A program made the position numbers and the translations under genes. Below the pieces are notes generated by a model. The model was not told where the DNA came from, did not search any database, and saw only the letters and a program-made list of their open reading frames with translations. From the NCBI GenBank assembly GCA_905147135.1, contig LR990051.1, positions 17,017,115-17,081,114 on the forward strand: 64,000 nt of DNA, read 5' to 3'. The DNA is from Blastobasis lacticolella (lineage: Eukaryota; Arthropoda; Insecta; Lepidoptera; Blastobasidae). This document shows positions 31,651 through 42,099 of this stretch, piece by piece (the first letter of the stretch is position 1; every line of letters begins with the position of its first letter).

Positions 31651-33069
31651 CACATGGCACAGGTAACGAGATTAATGTGTATTTTTTATATTTGTGTTTG
31701 TCTTAAATGAATTTTTGTTTATTGTGCCGTGTGTCTGTGTGAAATAAACGCATTTTACTTTAATGTTTATGTACGAAATTACTGGTAACGTCGATATTAC
31801 TTATTTTTAGCAGATCTACTTAGGCAAACCAAAAGAAGTCTCGAGATATAAAATCGTGCCTAATCGAAATTGCAATTCATTTTTAAATTCATGCCACTCC
31901 TTCTTCCAGAGATCACAGGAGCCATAAATAGAAGATACAAGCCTATAAATATTTATTTATTATATGAAGGAAAAAGTTAGACGTAACCCAATGGGTACTC
32001 GAAGCATAGAAAATGTACTTAGGCGTAAAACGTACTTTACGATCAGGCTACAAATTTTAATCAACTAAGTGCTCCACTTATATTTGCTTGCCTCTCTTAT
32101 TAGGGTTGCGTGAGCTATTAGGATCTTTACTGGTGTAAAAATCGTAATTTATCGTATACTAACAGGAATCGTTATTATTATTATTATTTGTTTTTATTGT
32201 TAGGATTATTGTTTATTTAAAAATTGGAGTTATTAAGTATTGAAATTTTTTATAATTGCCAATTTCTGTAATTTTTAATTATTCGTACCTGAAACATTCA
32301 TGTGCCAACCAGCGCAACATAGAGGAATTAGGATTATTATCTTATAACAGCTGTATATAACCTAAGTTGATGAATAATTGACATTGAAATAGAATCGTCT
32401 CCCGAGACTGTTCAACTAGTCTCAGTATCTGGAGCGGAAGTGCTTTTTTGAAGTGTAATTAAGCTTCAGAGTATGAAACGGTCATCCATCTTGTTGCCCG
32501 GCGTTACGTTGCTTAACTTTGGTTATAGGTCGCGCAAGGACACTGTCGCTAGACCTAGCCGCTTCTAAGGACAAGTTTGTACCCGTAAATTTGAAGATAT
32601 TAATGCGTAAAGCATTAATCTTCCGCTTAGTCATCACCATTACGTACACAAGAAAGCGTTTACAAAATCATTTTTTAAAACAAATATGTACGTAGAATGA
32701 TAAATGCGACATTCGGTTCATCCACTTTCATAGACACTTTGACGGTTGTCATCAAAATGATTGGAATGTTAGCGACCTTCATGGTCTGACAAGAAGGTCG
32801 CTAACTTTCCAATCTCTTTGGTTGTCATCCTGTTACCTAAATATCTAATTCAATCATCATTTTCACCTGTTAAGTACATAAAGGATCCTACCAATATTAC
32901 TCTCCTTATTTGTTAAGCCATTTTAGATCTCAATTCTTCTCCACGTTTTTCATCTGCTCATTTTCCGCTTACGTAAAGACTTTCGCGCTAAAGTACAGTG
33001 GCACCCTATCCGACAACGTCACTAAGACTAAACAATAATTTTGTCTTCTAAACCTGCAACATACAAAAC
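31651..33069. other. No recognisable gene
   Basis: AT-rich spacer with a (tta)n run near 32170 and one strong hairpin, listed separately. Confidence 0.4.
32759..32814. other. 22-bp hairpin, one mismatch
   Basis: gattggaatgttagcgacct and tc at 32759-32780 pair with 32793-32814 across a 12-base loop (atggtctgacaa) with a single mismatch. It sits in otherwise unremarkable DNA. It could be a tiny foldback remnant or a small structured RNA; the stem is short for an animal microRNA precursor. Confidence 0.85.
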
Positions 33070-33172
33070 CCAGAACAGAGTCATTGGTATATGGCGACAC
33101 TGGGGCTTGAACTCGGAACCTCTCACTTACGAGTCGGAACCCTTAACCACTAAACCACCGACGCTCTAATCA
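33070..33172 (-). mobile_element. SINE-A head fragment
   Basis: In reverse: agcgtcggtggtttagtggt, taagggttccgactcg and B-box-like gagttcaagcc, followed by the first body block. The rest is missing. Confidence 0.8.
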
Positions 33173-33174
33173 CC

Positions 33175-33780
33175 GACTCATTATTAAAAAAAAGTACCTT
33201 CAGTTGGTATTACGAGAAGATTGTCAAACGACAACATCTCTGACAGGGGTGCAACCCCTGTCTCCCTTGATCACTTATTCAACGAGGGACCTAATTTCGA
33301 AAAGAAAATTATTTATAATGCCAGATGGTCAACCCTGACCCTGATGGGAAAATTGTGTTTCAACTGACATTTTCGCTTTGTATGGGAGTGACGTCATATG
33401 TTGGCCCAATGTTTGGCAAAACATTTGCCAAAACTTTGGTTAACCCTCTACAGTTTTCATTCATGTCTAGTAGGGATGTGGTAGGCATGAAAATGTGTCG
33501 TTATTTTATCGGTACATCAATATTTTTCTGCAAGTCTGTCGCCTAGCACAGTTGTCTATTTATTATTGAACATTTTTAATAATTTTGACCTTGGGTCAAT
33601 AGATTTGGATTATTATACGACATCGTCCAAGATTTCCTGGGCCCATAGCATAGTCTATGGAAAACAGACAAGACATTGTTAACATGCACTGACTATATCT
33701 TGTATTTATGCAATAAAGTGTTCATTTTTACATTCATTCATGCACGAGACTTCACGAATATAGGCTAATACTCCCTGTCT
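33175..33780. other. No recognisable gene
   Basis: Includes a perfect small hairpin at 33242-33262 (gacaggggt, gca, acccctgtc) and a 73-codon frame at 33325-33546 that I do not recognise. Confidence 0.35.
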
Positions 33781-34330
33781 CCGGCCACGTGGTACGGAGA
33801 CCGAGACACGTCCTCACGGATCCCCCCGACGAACTGTCGAGCGCCCTGAACCTCCTCCTGAAGGCTCAGGACGACTCGACAGAGCTCCTCCCTGCCGTTT
33901 CAGCGGCCCCCGTGGGCCCCCAATCCCAATCCACAGCAGCGGGACCCTCTTCTGGGGTCTCGCTATAAATTCTCCAGCATATGCTCCGTAAGGAGTGACG
34001 TTGAGCGCACCCCGTCCCTACGGGGTGTAGCATCCGATGAAACCTGAAAGGCCCTTATGGCTACAGGTGCTCCAAGGGGGTGTTTAGTAGGTATGCGCCT
34101 AGGTCTCTTTTTGGCGAGTCGTGCATAACCAGTCCGGCCGGCCGGCTGGGATACTCATGAGAGTTCACCTCCTCCCTCCCAACCGCTATACCGGAGGGTG
34201 CCCATTACTAAAAAAACTCCCTCAATACTCCTCATATTGGCCATGTCTCGTGGAGTTTTGTCCACCATGTGGAGGCTCCTAAGCCCTAATTACCTTAGAA
34301 ATACAATTTCTTAGAAACAACGCCTTTCGC
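33781..34330 (+). mobile_element. Probable LINE coding and 3' UTR fragment
   Basis: GC-rich compared with its surroundings. One frame reads GHVVRRPRHVLTDPPDELSS, then LNLLLKAQDDSTELL, a Ser/Ala/Pro-rich stretch and a stop at about 33966. The following 350 bp has a small hairpin around 34010-34028 (accccgtccctacggggtg). The coding flavour and base composition suggest the end of a non-LTR retrotransposon protein, but I cannot name its clade. Confidence 0.4.
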
Positions 34331-34429
34331 ATGAGTCACACTATAGGTTGGGTTGGGTTAGACGCAGCACATAACGTAAACTAGTTCGTTATTATTAAAC
34401 TAGCTTTTGCTTACATTGCCGTTTTACAT

Positions 34430-34600
34430 TCCGGACCCGTTCCAGGTGAAACTAAATTAAATTTAGAGATATGTGTTGTTCGGGGTTATAAATTGCATCA
34501 AAACCCATTTGGTAGTTTTCGAGTGAATATGTTACAAACATCCATTCATACATCTATCTACCTATCCTTACAAACATTCGTATATAAAATATTAGTAGGG
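34430..34600 (-). repeat. Helitron-like terminal fragment
   Basis: Ends tataaaatattagtagg, close to the reverse of the Helitron start tctatactaatattata seen at 46905. It is preceded by aaaacccatttggtagtttt and cgagtgaatatgttacaaac. Only one end is visible. Confidence 0.4.
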
Positions 34601-34667
34601 TAGTAAGGATGAGATTTGTCCACTCCCAATATTAGGTTATATATTTGTGGGATAAAATAAACAAATA

Positions 34668-34893
34668 AATATTCGTGGACAAATTCACGCAGCGCCATCT
34701 AGCCCCAAACTAAGCAAAGCTTGTACTATGGGTGCTAGCTAACTGATATACTACAAAAATACTTTTTTTTTAATATATACTTATTATACATAGAACACCC
34801 AGACCCGTAACAGAAATTAAAATTCATCATTTCAATTCTTGCGTGGCAGACCATTCCACCATTACCAGAATTCAGTAATTGACCATTGAATTA
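34668..34893 (-). mobile_element. SINE-D copy
   Basis: caaattcacgcagcgccatc, tagccccaaactaagcaaag, gaacacccagacccgtaaca and an altered head with B box lost. The head end gacctaagtaattcaatggt is recognisable in reverse. Confidence 0.82.
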
Positions 34894-34899
34894 CTTAGG

Positions 34900-36084
34900 T
34901 CGTCAATAAATATTAGGTACCTAAGATACAAAGCATATTACGCCCATCTGTGCAATAGTAATCATACATTTTTGAAACGACATTTATCTACAGGAAATAT
35001 TTTCCAATATAAATATTTCGAGTCGACAAAATCATACAATAATCTAAGTACAGTTGCCTCCAGAGAAATCCACCTCTAGTAACAGCGAGCGTTCCAATTC
35101 CAGGCGAAGAACATAATCTCAAAACACTCCAGTTCAACACGAAAACTACGAAACCAAATAAAGACTCGATCTCGCTCTCAAATTGAATCCAGCGATCATT
35201 TTCAAACCGAGCTACCTAATTTAGCAGAATTGGTTCCAATTCGGTCCGATGTCGACGGAACCCGCCACAGTGTGGGGAAGTCACGCTTGGCGCACTAGGT
35301 TTTCTAATCCCCTTCAGAAATAGTCGCTGTAATCGGATTGGTATGGCGCGGGCTCCATGATTGGACAATTTCTTTTACTCTTATTTCTAACTGCCACATC
35401 ACTTCGTATACAGCCTGTGCGTAATGTCATGCTAGCTAAGAATCTATACTTTGTAAATCGATTTCCAATGCAAAATTTTTTATAAATACAATTTATGTCA
35501 ATTTGTGTTCCGTTTAAGGAAGCTTGGTAGACGATAGCTGAAAAAGCAGAAGACTCATAATGAAGATGATGATGTCACTCCATTCACTCGCTGCCGTGTT
35601 GGATGTATGGTATATAGTCTCGGACAAACAATTCAAAAAACAAAAAAATGCTGTATATTTGCATATAAGCTTCAAACCTTAGGGAATATTTTTATTCTAT
35701 TGATGTGAGGCTAGATGGTACTATGTGATTTTTCCCAATCATACCTCGTATGCTTGCCTGGATTCTGGAATATTCATTATGGTATAAGCTTAGATAATAC
35801 AAATAATTTTTAAGTTAGTAACCATTAATTTCAGTACCTAGCTTAATTTTGTTAGGTGATTTAGAAAATGTGTTTCTCTAATCAATTTCGAATAGTACTA
35901 AGGATTTGTCTCACATTCCCAGGAACGGGTAAATTGAAGACACCATCTATTTAGATTCCGGTAAGATCCGGCTATACGAGTGCCAAATTGAATATTGCAA
36001 CTAGAGGAAATGTCTTCTAGTTGCAATATTCAATTAGTCACTCAATGGATTTGGAGATTTCGCATCTGTTTTTAATCTCTAATC
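34900..36084. other. No recognisable gene
   Basis: Spacer with only unmatched short frames and the hairpin described separately. Confidence 0.4.
35986..36035. other. 20-bp perfect hairpin
   Basis: aattgaatattgcaactaga at 35986-36005 pairs perfectly with 36016-36035 over a 10-base loop. The perfect match in neutral-looking DNA suggests recent formation or constraint. Confidence 0.9.
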
Positions 36085-36170
36085 TATTTTTTATGTCATG
36101 CGGTAGGTTCCACCTGATGGAAAGTGGTCACCGCTGCCTATGAACATCAGCATCACCAGAGGTATCACCC
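36085..36170 (+). repeat. Family C, gcgggcc-subtype fragment
   Basis: tttttatgtcatgcggtagg, ttccacctgatggaaagtgg, tcaccgctgcctatgaaca and tcaccagaggtatcaccc. Confidence 0.72.
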
Positions 36171-36174
36171 ATAA

Positions 36175-37387
36175 ATAAATAAATAAAATCAATTTATTTC
36201 TGACAATGTCCATATTTGAGTTGGTAAAAAACTATGCGTTGCAGACGTCAATATTTTTTGCAATCTTTTTATTATTTTGATAGCATCCTGTAAGTTAAAG
36301 CGATATTTTATTGTGAGATTGTCTTCATTCCCTTGATAATAGGACTTTTCTCATAGATTGTATTCGATGAAAAATCCAATCCGATTCCTTGGCAGCCATT
36401 GTGCGGGTCGTCACTTTGGAAGTTTGTTACTCTATCTTTGGGACAGTTTATTTAGAGCTTTTAAAAACTTTTAAAAGAAAATCAAGTGTGGATTTCTTAT
36501 TGAAGTTTTTTTGCTTTCGTTCTTCGTTGATTTATTGATTTCTTACAGCTTATTGTACAAGCTTTTCTTCGCGAGTTCTACTTGTATAGACTTAAATCAA
36601 AATTTAAGTAGTCCATATCCTTCCTCAGTGTCAAAGGTAACTCAAATATTTTGAGGATGCGGTCGAAGATATGTATGTCTGTCTAGATTACCATTACTTA
36701 CTCGATTTCATGCCATTATTAGTATTAACAATACAAAACTCGGAGACAAAATTCAAGATCAAAAGTGTAAACAAATTGTAGTGTTTTTTATATATTCATA
36801 CGATTTTATTTAATTTTTAATGTTCTAATTTTTATCAATATTTCAATGATTATAAATAATCCACCCGTTGAGTTTACTTTTGTAGTGGCAATTTGTCTAC
36901 ACTGTTGACATAGACAAAACACCTTCACAAAGTGTCACATCTCTTACAAATATCTTAAACAGTTTAATGTAAAGAGCCAATCAGGTAAACGTAGAATTTG
37001 TAACCAACGAAGTAGTTATGCGTCATATTAAATAACATGGTGTACCTACTTACCATTCTCATGATCTACCTCACAAGCATATTTATTGATTATTATTGAT
37101 TTCAAATAAAGTGTAAGTTTACCCAGTCGTAAGAGCCTAGGACAACTACCCGAAACAGTGATAACAGCAAAGCACATAAACGAATTTAAGATTAAATTTA
37201 TACCCGTATTCACATAAGCAAAGTAGTGTTGCCCTGCGTTTTCACTGCTCGCCTGCTAAGTGAACGCACTCTACTCTATAATTGGTCAATTTCGTACATA
37301 TTTTCGGACGCATAGCGCCAATCGCCACACAAGTATTATCAGTTGGAAGCCTGTGCATAAGTACATAATTTATTTGAATTAAATAAA
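36175..37387. other. No recognisable gene
   Basis: AT-rich spacer starting with a short ataaataaata run; no coding or repeat signal seen. Confidence 0.4.
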
Positions 37388-37622
37388 TAAATAATCGTTG
37401 ACAAATTCACACAGCGCCATCTAGCCCCAAAGTAAGCAAAGCTTGTGTTATGGGTACTAGATAACTGATAAACTACTTATATACTTTTAAATACATACTT
37501 ATTATACATAGAACACCCAGACCCGTAACAGAAATTAAAATTCATCATTTCTATTTCTGCCCGGCCGGGAATCGAACCCGGGACCTCTTGCGTGTTGACC
37601 ACTGAACCACTCAGGTCGTCAA
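37388..37622 (-). mobile_element. SINE-D, well-preserved copy
   Basis: In reverse: tgacgacctgagtggttcag, tggtcaacacgcaagaggtc, B box ggttcgattcc, ccggccgggcagaaatagaa, then ttctgttacgggtctgggtg and the agatggcgctgtgtgaattt end. It keeps an A-box-like and a perfect B-box. Confidence 0.9.
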
Positions 37623-38137
37623 AATTAGATTTAATGTTGAAGAAGAGCCGACAATTTAACAGCTTAACAGCTTACCTGACTGTTAATAATAATTTACATA
37701 CGATTTCAAAATTATTCCATGTCATCAACCTCCCTCATGTAATCAGGTTACACTATAGAAATAAATATCACACTAGGAAGTGGTATATGTAGCATAAAAT
37801 ATCAGATCCAAACGAACCCGGCGCTTAGTAGGAAAACCAAGCAAGACAACGAAGGGGCCAACTGATTGGCAGACTGAAATGCTCGGACAGTAACTCTAGC
37901 GTGGAGGTAAGTAATAGTAAATCGATTGCCGTCTGACGGGCGCAGGTAACCTATGTCCAGTGTTCGACACGACATCGTTTATCTATTTGTCGCTTCGCTC
38001 AACACGACACGACTTCAGTGATAATATAATGTTTTATCGTGTAAACAAAGGTACGCGTTAAAAAACCCGGAACATATCTTTAAAATTAGTAATGATGTCG
38101 CATTTTTGAGACACGAGACTTTTCATCATTATAATCA
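37623..38137. other. Degraded RTE-like trace and a partial duplication
   Basis: 37800-37990 has RRLVGKPSKT and TDWQTEML in one frame and cctatgtccagtg, weak echoes of the RTE C-terminus and tail. 37974-38126 contains caacacgacacgacttcagt, and ttgagacacgagacttttc further on. A similar order recurs at 38437-38522, on the other side of the SINE-A. Confidence 0.4.
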
Positions 38138-38436
38138 TCATCTTGACGTTAATGTTTCGGTTGTGCTCTCGCACACGAGGGCCCGGGGTCCGCCTTGACA
38201 GTTCCGGTTAACAAGGGAATCTGATCAGTTTGGATCATGATTAGATACACATCTTGTTGCCTGAATGTGTAGGTTCGATCGCGATGTTTTCCCTCACCAT
38301 AAGATCATCGGTTAGTGTTCAACTAATGTTCATAACTCAGAAAAGAGTCATTGATAGATACCCGCACTGGGGCTCATACCCGATACCTCTCCCTTACGAT
38401 TTGGTCTCCTTAACCACTAGGCAACCTACGCTCTAT
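38138..38436 (-). mobile_element. SINE-A, internally deleted
   Basis: Reverse copy with the 3' end catcttgacgttaatgtttc, cggttgtgctctcgcacacg, agggcccggggtccgccttg and a head ending cctagtggttaagg. The ggatttggcagatc part is missing, so about 40 bp have been lost. Confidence 0.85.
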
Positions 38437-38439
38437 CAT

Positions 38440-39003
38440 TTATCTATATGTCCCTTTCATTTAACACGACACGCCATCAGCGATAGTGTCCCAGGTTTGA
38501 GACACGACACTTCTATCTGGTGATATAGGGAATAGCAAGAGAATAATTACGGTAATCTAACGTGGGATCCTCGAATCCGGGACACGTTTCACTAGAGACT
38601 ACGATTTCGTTGCTGACAGTGTTTTATTAGATTGTGAAAGTATCTGTGTCTTTTTTGTGGCTTTATGACAGACGTGATTTTCGATAGTCAGTTCATGCGT
38701 GAAAATCTAGCTAATCTGTTGACTAGATTTGGCACCACCCATTCAACTTAGGTATACCTATATTAAGTAGAGCTCGTCGCATTATCGCATTAACGCACAC
38801 AAGCAAGTTTAAAATATGGACGCAATACATATATAAATGCCGTTGTAATTGGTCATTCAGTTGCCGGTGACATTCAAACGTAGGAGCACGCGTCGTTCAT
38901 TGGCTCCCACACAGATAAAGTGTCGTTATCAGTATTTGCACTCACACATCGAAATCAACTAACTAAGTAGTGGGGCGCGTCATTTTAGACTAGACGAGCT
39001 CTA
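38440..39003. other. No recognisable gene
   Basis: Apart from the duplication noted at 38437-38522, no repeat or coding signal. Confidence 0.35.
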
Positions 39004-39078
39004 CTAGCTTTTGTCCTCGACTTCATCCTGAAATATCTTTACAGACACAGCCTTTTAACAGTTTAATAATAGTATAGA
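39004..39078 (-). mobile_element. 75-bp micro-Helitron relic
   Basis: In reverse it starts TCTATACTATTATTAAACTG and ends gtcgaggacaaaagCTAG. The flanks are A before and T after, the Helitron target pattern. The start differs from the Helitron at 46905 by one substitution in the first 15 bases. Nothing but the two ends remains. Confidence 0.6.
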
Positions 39079-39311
39079 TAGATGATGATGCCTTAGAGGA
39101 TGATAAGCTAGGACCTAATGGATGGTCTAAGGAGTTAGACCAGAAACAGAGACTGCCAAATAAAAAAAAAATGTATTCTATTCTATTCTACTGATGAGAA
39201 CGAACTGGATGTCAAATGCTTGCATTACACAAAATCACATAAAAATATTGGGTTGACTCATTGGGAAGGATATGAGCTTTACCATCGATTAGACGATAGA
39301 AAATCAATTGT
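39079..39311 (+). repeat. Possible LINE 3' tail
   Basis: gactgccaaat and an A-run are followed by gtattctattctattctact at 39174-39193, a short ATTCT tail like those of CR1-group LINEs. No coding part is seen upstream. Confidence 0.4.
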
Positions 39312-39405
39312 AATTACCTGATCTGGCAAAATCCTGGATCATGGTCATGGCGGACCCCGTGCCGTCTCATGTGTGAGCACAACTAGGACAGTAACGCTAA
39401 TATGG
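39312..39405 (+). mobile_element. SINE-A, 3' tail only
   Basis: attacctgatctggcaaaat, cctggatcatggtcatggcg, gaccccgtgccgtctc and gagcacaactaggacagtaa. Confidence 0.75.
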
Positions 39406-39409
39406 TTAT

Positions 39410-40140
39410 TTATTATTAGGCGATAGACAACCAACATAGAAGAAAAAACAACTCTGTGTCAATTTAAAAGTTTAAAAAGCTCGAATCGCTCCCTGGCAAT
39501 CTATTTCTTAAACAAAATTAATCTTGAGCGCCATTTATACTCTGATTTAAAATACAGAAACAATTAAACTGTTAGTGTTGATAACTCTTTATGTAAAGTT
39601 TTAAAACTCATAAGAATCGTCGGCGAATCATAACCCCTATAATACATTCTCATTCCTTTACATTACTACAATAGTTTTAGGTAGGTAACGTCTGTGTCAT
39701 TCGACTACCCTAGGGGTCGTCTAAATAACGAAATATATCAAGAAACCCACTGAACGCGAAGGTACACCAAGGGAATACGTAGTAATTTGCTTACAACTCA
39801 TCCCACGTAATAGTACAATAGTATCAGACTTATCAAGGTCGGGAACTTTTCTCATTTTGCTGTGACTTGGGATCGGGCCCGACTCGGCCCATCACTCCCT
39901 TCGCATCTAATTTCGCGGACGGAACAGCAGAAAAATAAGCCATTTAGGTTTCTCTTGGTCGTTCTTTTGTTTTGTTGTCGGCTTTGTCCAGATGGCTGAG
40001 TTCATGTTCGGTTTATGTGATACTAGTGGACTTGGCGCGACTTCGTTCGCGTACGCTTAGTTTGCCCCTAGCTAACCTTTTTTTCTTGCTAATGAACCTT
40101 ACTCTTAAATAACTCTATCTGTTCTTGAAAACTGTATATA
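39410..40140. other. No recognisable feature
   Basis: AT-rich spacer; no coding or repeat signal. Confidence 0.4.
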
Positions 40141-40215
40141 ATCCGTTGCGATGTTTAAAAGATCTAAGCGTACATAGATAAATAGCGACAGGCGGTGGGA
40201 AGCGACTTTGTTTTA
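40141..40215 (-). repeat. Uninterrupted copy of the repeat split at 3.1 kb
   Basis: In reverse it reads aaagtcgcttcccaccgcct, then tatgtacgcttagatctttt and aaacatcgcaacggat. The sequence gtacgcttagatc is continuous, whereas at 3149-4335 the 1165-bp element sits between two gtacgctt copies. It is thus the paralogous empty site for that element. Confidence 0.85.
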
Positions 40216-40429
40216 TACTATGTCTAGATGCCAATATATTACTTCAATAAAAGTGCTTTGTCAGATTTTCTGTAAATGGATATAGTAAGTCAAGTAATCT
40301 AATAACAAACTAACATTAAAACTGAATCGGATTAGTCTATCGAAAACCGTCCCAGTGAATGGGCTTTTCTAGCTAACTAGTTGTACCTATAGCCGTATCA
40401 TTGCTACAGTTATTGTGTTACGGTTTGAA

Positions 40430-40670
40430 GGATAAGGTAGCCAGCACAATTACAGGAATGAGACATTTAATCTTAGTCCTCACAGTGACAACGCCCCCGA
40501 GGGTATAAATTTTTTCACCTGCGACCTAAATGTATGAATTACCGATTATGTCTTTATCGAATAGTAAGTATGAATGAAAAAGTATGAATTACCGGTATGG
40601 GCGACAGTCACCGCTTACCATCAGATGGCCCGCATGCATGTTTATCTGCCGTATAACATAAAAAAACATA
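40430..40670 (-). repeat. Family C, reverse copy
   Basis: Left part matches the reverse of 7890-7990 (ctcacagtgacaacgccccc, gaatgagacatttaatctta). Right part gtcaccgcttaccatcagat and tctgccgtataacataaaaa is the reversed core and T-run. Confidence 0.7.
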
Positions 40671-40979
40671 GGCTGATAAACACATTACCCTGTTTGGCAT
40701 CGCGCACTCTGATAAAAAGTAATAAAGTGCTGCCTGTCTACGTGTGAAGGCCTTTATGTAAAACAAATTGACACAAAGCAAGTGAAGTTGTCGATATCGT
40801 TAAAGCGTGAAGCGGTACTAAAATTTTACTGCACCGATTCAAAATCGATTCCCACTCCGCCAATAAATGTCAGGGAGCTTTAATCGAATTTTAAATGCGC
40901 CTGGACTACTGGCTAATGAATATTTCATCTATGAAGAATTGAGTTCTTTTCGTTTTGTCCACCCGACTTCTTCCTCAAG

Positions 40980-41245
40980 TAGGTACTGTGAAGTAGAAGT
41001 TAATTTTCTTAATTTTCCTCCAAGATTTAAACATCTAACTAAATCTTTATTCTTTAACTTTCCTTATAATTATTTGTCAAGGCCTACAGGATCTCAGTTT
41101 TTCAGTACCTACTGTGAACCAGACGTTAATTTTCTCGATTTTCCTCCAAGATAAACATCAACTAAACATTAATGAAATGAAAATACCGTAAGCTCGATCT
41201 TTCCTTATGATTTTGTCAAGACTTCAGAATATCAGTTTTTCATCT
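40980..41245 (+). repeat. Imperfect tandem duplication of about 120-140 bp
   Basis: Copy A (40980-41102) and copy B (41103-41245) both hold ggtactgtgaa/cctactgtgaac, gttaattttct, ttttcctccaagat and tttgtcaag to cagttttt. An open frame at 40867-41154 repeats the peptide NFL-FPPR because of this. It is not supported as a gene. Confidence 0.75.
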
Positions 41246-41559
41246 AAATTCAAAGGGCTTCAAATACCTATTAAAACTCGTAATTCAATTTTTAAAAAGG
41301 TATTTAAGTAGTTAACTACTGTTCTATGTATCTAAGAAGGTCAAGGGCAACCTTACTAGAGAAGTAAAAAGTTGTACACGGGTTTTTAGAATTGTGGTAG
41401 GTTTTAGCTTTTTTATATGTGACAAACTTTACTACCAGCCTGGTACTTCAAAAGTGTTGCCTTATGACCGATTTATATCATCAAGTGTGTAGCGAAGTTG
41501 GTAAGTACAGTAAGTAACTACAGAAGTGTATATCGATGGGGCAGTAGCGAGTCAAGATG

Positions 41560-41840
41560 GCTTGCAAGCTGCGTTGCAAGTGACAAGTACATCCTTAACG
41601 CACCCGTGTAACCCACTTGCGTAATATGAACAGGCAAATTTAGTAGCGGGCTTTATAGCTGGAACAGTTACTTTATTTTTATAAGAGAGAAGAGAATTTG
41701 TACAAATTGTTCGTATTTGTTGACGTTGCTCGTCCAAATCGACAAAGAAATGGCACTGGACTCGCTGTAGTGTAAACAGCCACTGGGCGACACTCGCCAC
41801 TGTACTTGAGCAGTGTAAATCGAGCATTAGCTTCCTTAGG
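41560..41840 (-). repeat. Family H, copy 1
   Basis: In reverse: tacagtggcgagtgtcgccc, gtggctgtttacactacagc, then tcgatttggacgagcaacgt. A related stretch lies at 61205-61335. Both can encode a peptide beginning DEQRQ after the conserved DNA. The GC-rich repeated 5' zone followed by a start-like codon would suit a DNA transposon 5' end, but no second terminus is seen. Confidence 0.5.
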
Positions 41841-41876
41841 CAATACACGGTCAGAAGGGCCACCTGATGAAAAGTA

Positions 41877-42092
41877 GAGAAGTACATGCGGTACCGGCCC
41901 TTGAGGTAATTGCAGACTTTTGAAGAAGTGGAGAAGCATATGCGGTACCGGCCTTTGGGGTAATTGCAGACATTTGAAGATGCGGAGAAGCATATGCGGT
42001 ACCGGCCTTTTAAGTATGTGTAGACATTTGGAGAAGCGGAGAACCACATGCGTGCCTTTAAGGTATCTGCAGATATTTAAAGAAACCCAAGT
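41877..42092. repeat. 54-bp minisatellite, four diverged copies
   Basis: Units start gagaag/gagaac at 41877, 41931, 41985 and 42039, exactly 54 bp apart. Each holds catatgcggtaccggcctt and taattgcagacattt. It follows directly on a family C core (cacctgatgaaaagtag at 41861-41877). The period is a multiple of three, so minus-strand frames of 161 and 165 codons stay open and repeat an 18-residue unit (CFSASSNVCNYPKGRYRI type). Divergence between units points to an older array than that at 6064. Confidence 0.92.
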
Positions 42093-42099
42093 TATAAAT

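Noticed and set aside
33242..33262. 9-bp perfect hairpin that could look like a terminator
   Set aside because: Rho-independent terminators are bacterial, and no T-run or gene is adjacent.
34345..34362. taggttgggttgggttag, resembling insect telomere repeats
   Set aside because: Only three degenerate units; such motifs occur widely in insect DNA.
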